From NCBI RefSeq assembly GCF_040807025.1, contig NC_090943.1:124309400-124373399 (forward strand): a DNA stretch of 64,000 nucleotides. The letters are read 5' to 3'. The position numbers and the translations under genes are program-made. Within the stretch, counting starts at the first letter, position 1, and each line of letters opens with the position of its first letter. A model generated the notes under the pieces. It did not search any database. It was not told where the DNA came from and saw only the letters and a program-made list of their open reading frames with translations. Shown here piece by piece: positions 62,601-64,000 of the stretch. Source of the DNA: Struthio camelus (lineage: Eukaryota > Chordata > Aves > Struthioniformes > Struthionidae).

Positions 62601-64000
62601 CTATGTTCAAAGTCTATCCATTTAGTCGCTTCCTGATTATCGCATGAACTCTCATTTGTGCTAGAAGAGCCTGCTTGTCCCTGTACATGTCACTCCCTCC
62701 TTTTCTTGGCCTCTCACCTATTCCAGCCGTCTTCAGGAAGCATTTTCTTCAAGCCTCAGATTTTCCAGCTCTTTTCTGTAACAATCCAAGTGTCTTCTGA
62801 CAATGCCTCCCAGCTTTGAGTCATCAGTAGATTTCATCATAGGTGCCTTTTTTTTGTGCCAAGGCTTTAATCTACACCACATGATAGGCTCTTATACTGA
62901 GCCATTTAATAAAAAGCAGCTCTATATTACATAAAGAGGGAACTCAGAATCCAACACCTGTTGGATACGTGACTTTTCACTTTTGCTTCCAAAAAGTTTA
63001 ACTGAAGAGATCTTTCCACATTTTTAAATTTGTGATTCTTAAAAATGTTCAATGAAGATGCGGGACCCCTTTATATGTTTCTTCCACGTGGATTTAGGCA
63101 TGTTGTAAATGAAATTGCTGTTATTGAACACTTTTTGTAGATCTTTTAGAAGTCCCTTCTGAGATCCCCTGTGAACCGTAGAATATAAATTGAAACCTAC
63201 AGAGGCAGCAGTGTTTTTTATTATCTTATCAATAAAACAGAAAATTTTGAGGTTATTTTGTTACTAGACAGACAAATCACTCTCAGATTGATTCAACTGT
63301 TTCACCTTGCACTTCCATCATACCATCATATTTCACTTTCTATTTATAATTACCAATGGGATGCTTCCCTCCTTTCTTGATATGCTTGAGTTCATCTCGG
63401 TAGAAGACCTGCCCATTCACAGACTTCAGATATTTTTGTTTATCCTGTGGTTCCCAGGAAACTTCTTGTTTTGTGCCTCTCATCTCCATTAAACATTTGG
63501 ACAGAAATATTTTTCCCTTCAGTTTACCAGTAAGGACAAGCAAGGATGGTCAAGATGAGCTCTTGGCACCTCTTCACCTTCCAAAAGAGTTGCAGCCCCT
63601 GCTGAAAAACTGACTATCAAACAATTTTCCTGGCGCTTATCTCATGCACTCATTAATGTCTCATTGGTACAATACAAAATTTTTATTAAAGAAATAAAAA
63701 TTCTTAAAGCTAATACAAACAATTAATGAGACTGAGAATTTTTATGAAAACAACTTGATATGCAGTCCAAGATCCTGTAGCTCTTACAGTGCCTAGCCTT
63801 TACAGGGAACTTATTGCTCACGGATTTCTGTCTTCAGGGTTCATACATTGGGAAAATTGCCACTTGAAAAACAGGGTTTTGCTGTGCAAGTTGAAACAGT
63901 CTGCTGCATTTCCCAACTCTATCCACTGTATTGTGTGGGAGAAATAAGGTCTTCTGAAAAGAAAAGACCGAAAAAAAGACTATCGTAAGATGAAGCAATT
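59312..64000 (+). other. Intron 1 of the DSG2-type gene (partial)
   Basis: No cadherin exon is visible. It holds a 16-C run at 59709-59724, a GC-rich patch at about 61005-61245 and otherwise AT-rich sequence. The longest ORF (60369-60749) resembles nothing I recognise. Confidence 0.6.
59709..59724. repeat. Poly-C tract (16 C)
   Basis: Homopolymer C at the downstream edge of the CpG island, in the first intron of the DSG2-type gene. Confidence 0.9.

Overview
The window is vertebrate nuclear DNA, most likely avian. It is AT-rich and intron-bearing, with long non-coding stretches. It carries two CR1 (chicken repeat 1) LINE 3' ends with the 8-bp tail (ATTCTGTG)n typical of birds, and desmosomal cadherin genes whose protein sequence is clearly amniote.

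Layout: 1-22.3 kb is intergenic, with two CR1 fragments (about 1573-1791 and 14550-14923), small simple repeats and a CpG-richer patch at about 21.04-21.72 kb. From 22473 to 43900 (+ strand) lies one complete 16-exon desmoglein gene. I assembled it from canonical GT-AG junctions with continuous reading frame: 3579 nt of CDS, 1192 residues. The model includes a 48-nt signal-peptide exon (22473-22520) and a 36-nt microexon (29308-29343), both too short to stand out as ORFs and separated by a 6.8-kb intron. The 3' UTR follows 43900; its end is uncertain (candidate AATAAA at 44882, 47286 and 48264). About 47.3-58.7 kb is intergenic with no cadherin remnant seen. At 58.73-59.6 kb is a CpG island holding the first coding exon (59267-59311) of a second desmoglein, best matched to DSG2. 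Its intron 1 runs off the end of the window. This order (DSG1/3/4-type gene, then DSG2, same strand) fits the amniote desmosomal cadherin cluster.

Function: both genes encode single-pass, calcium-dependent desmosomal adhesion proteins, which bind partner cadherins outside the cell and plakoglobin/plakophilin inside. The complete gene has a DSG4-like propeptide, ectodomain and membrane-proximal cysteine motif. Its C-terminal repeat domain (repeated VVVTERV motifs) looks like DSG1. This mixture suggests an unduplicated relative of the mammalian DSG1/DSG3/DSG4 group, so the exact symbol cannot be settled from this sequence alone.

The most notable feature is a long Gly/Ser/Ala/Thr-rich insertion encoded in exon 12 (36453-36608, continuing as a Gly/Asp-rich stretch to about 36790). 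It lies between the last extracellular domain and the membrane and lengthens the extracellular stalk by roughly 80 residues compared with my recollection of human DSG4. A second glycine-rich patch lies in the cytoplasmic part (exon 15). No RNA genes, CRISPR arrays or intact mobile elements were found.
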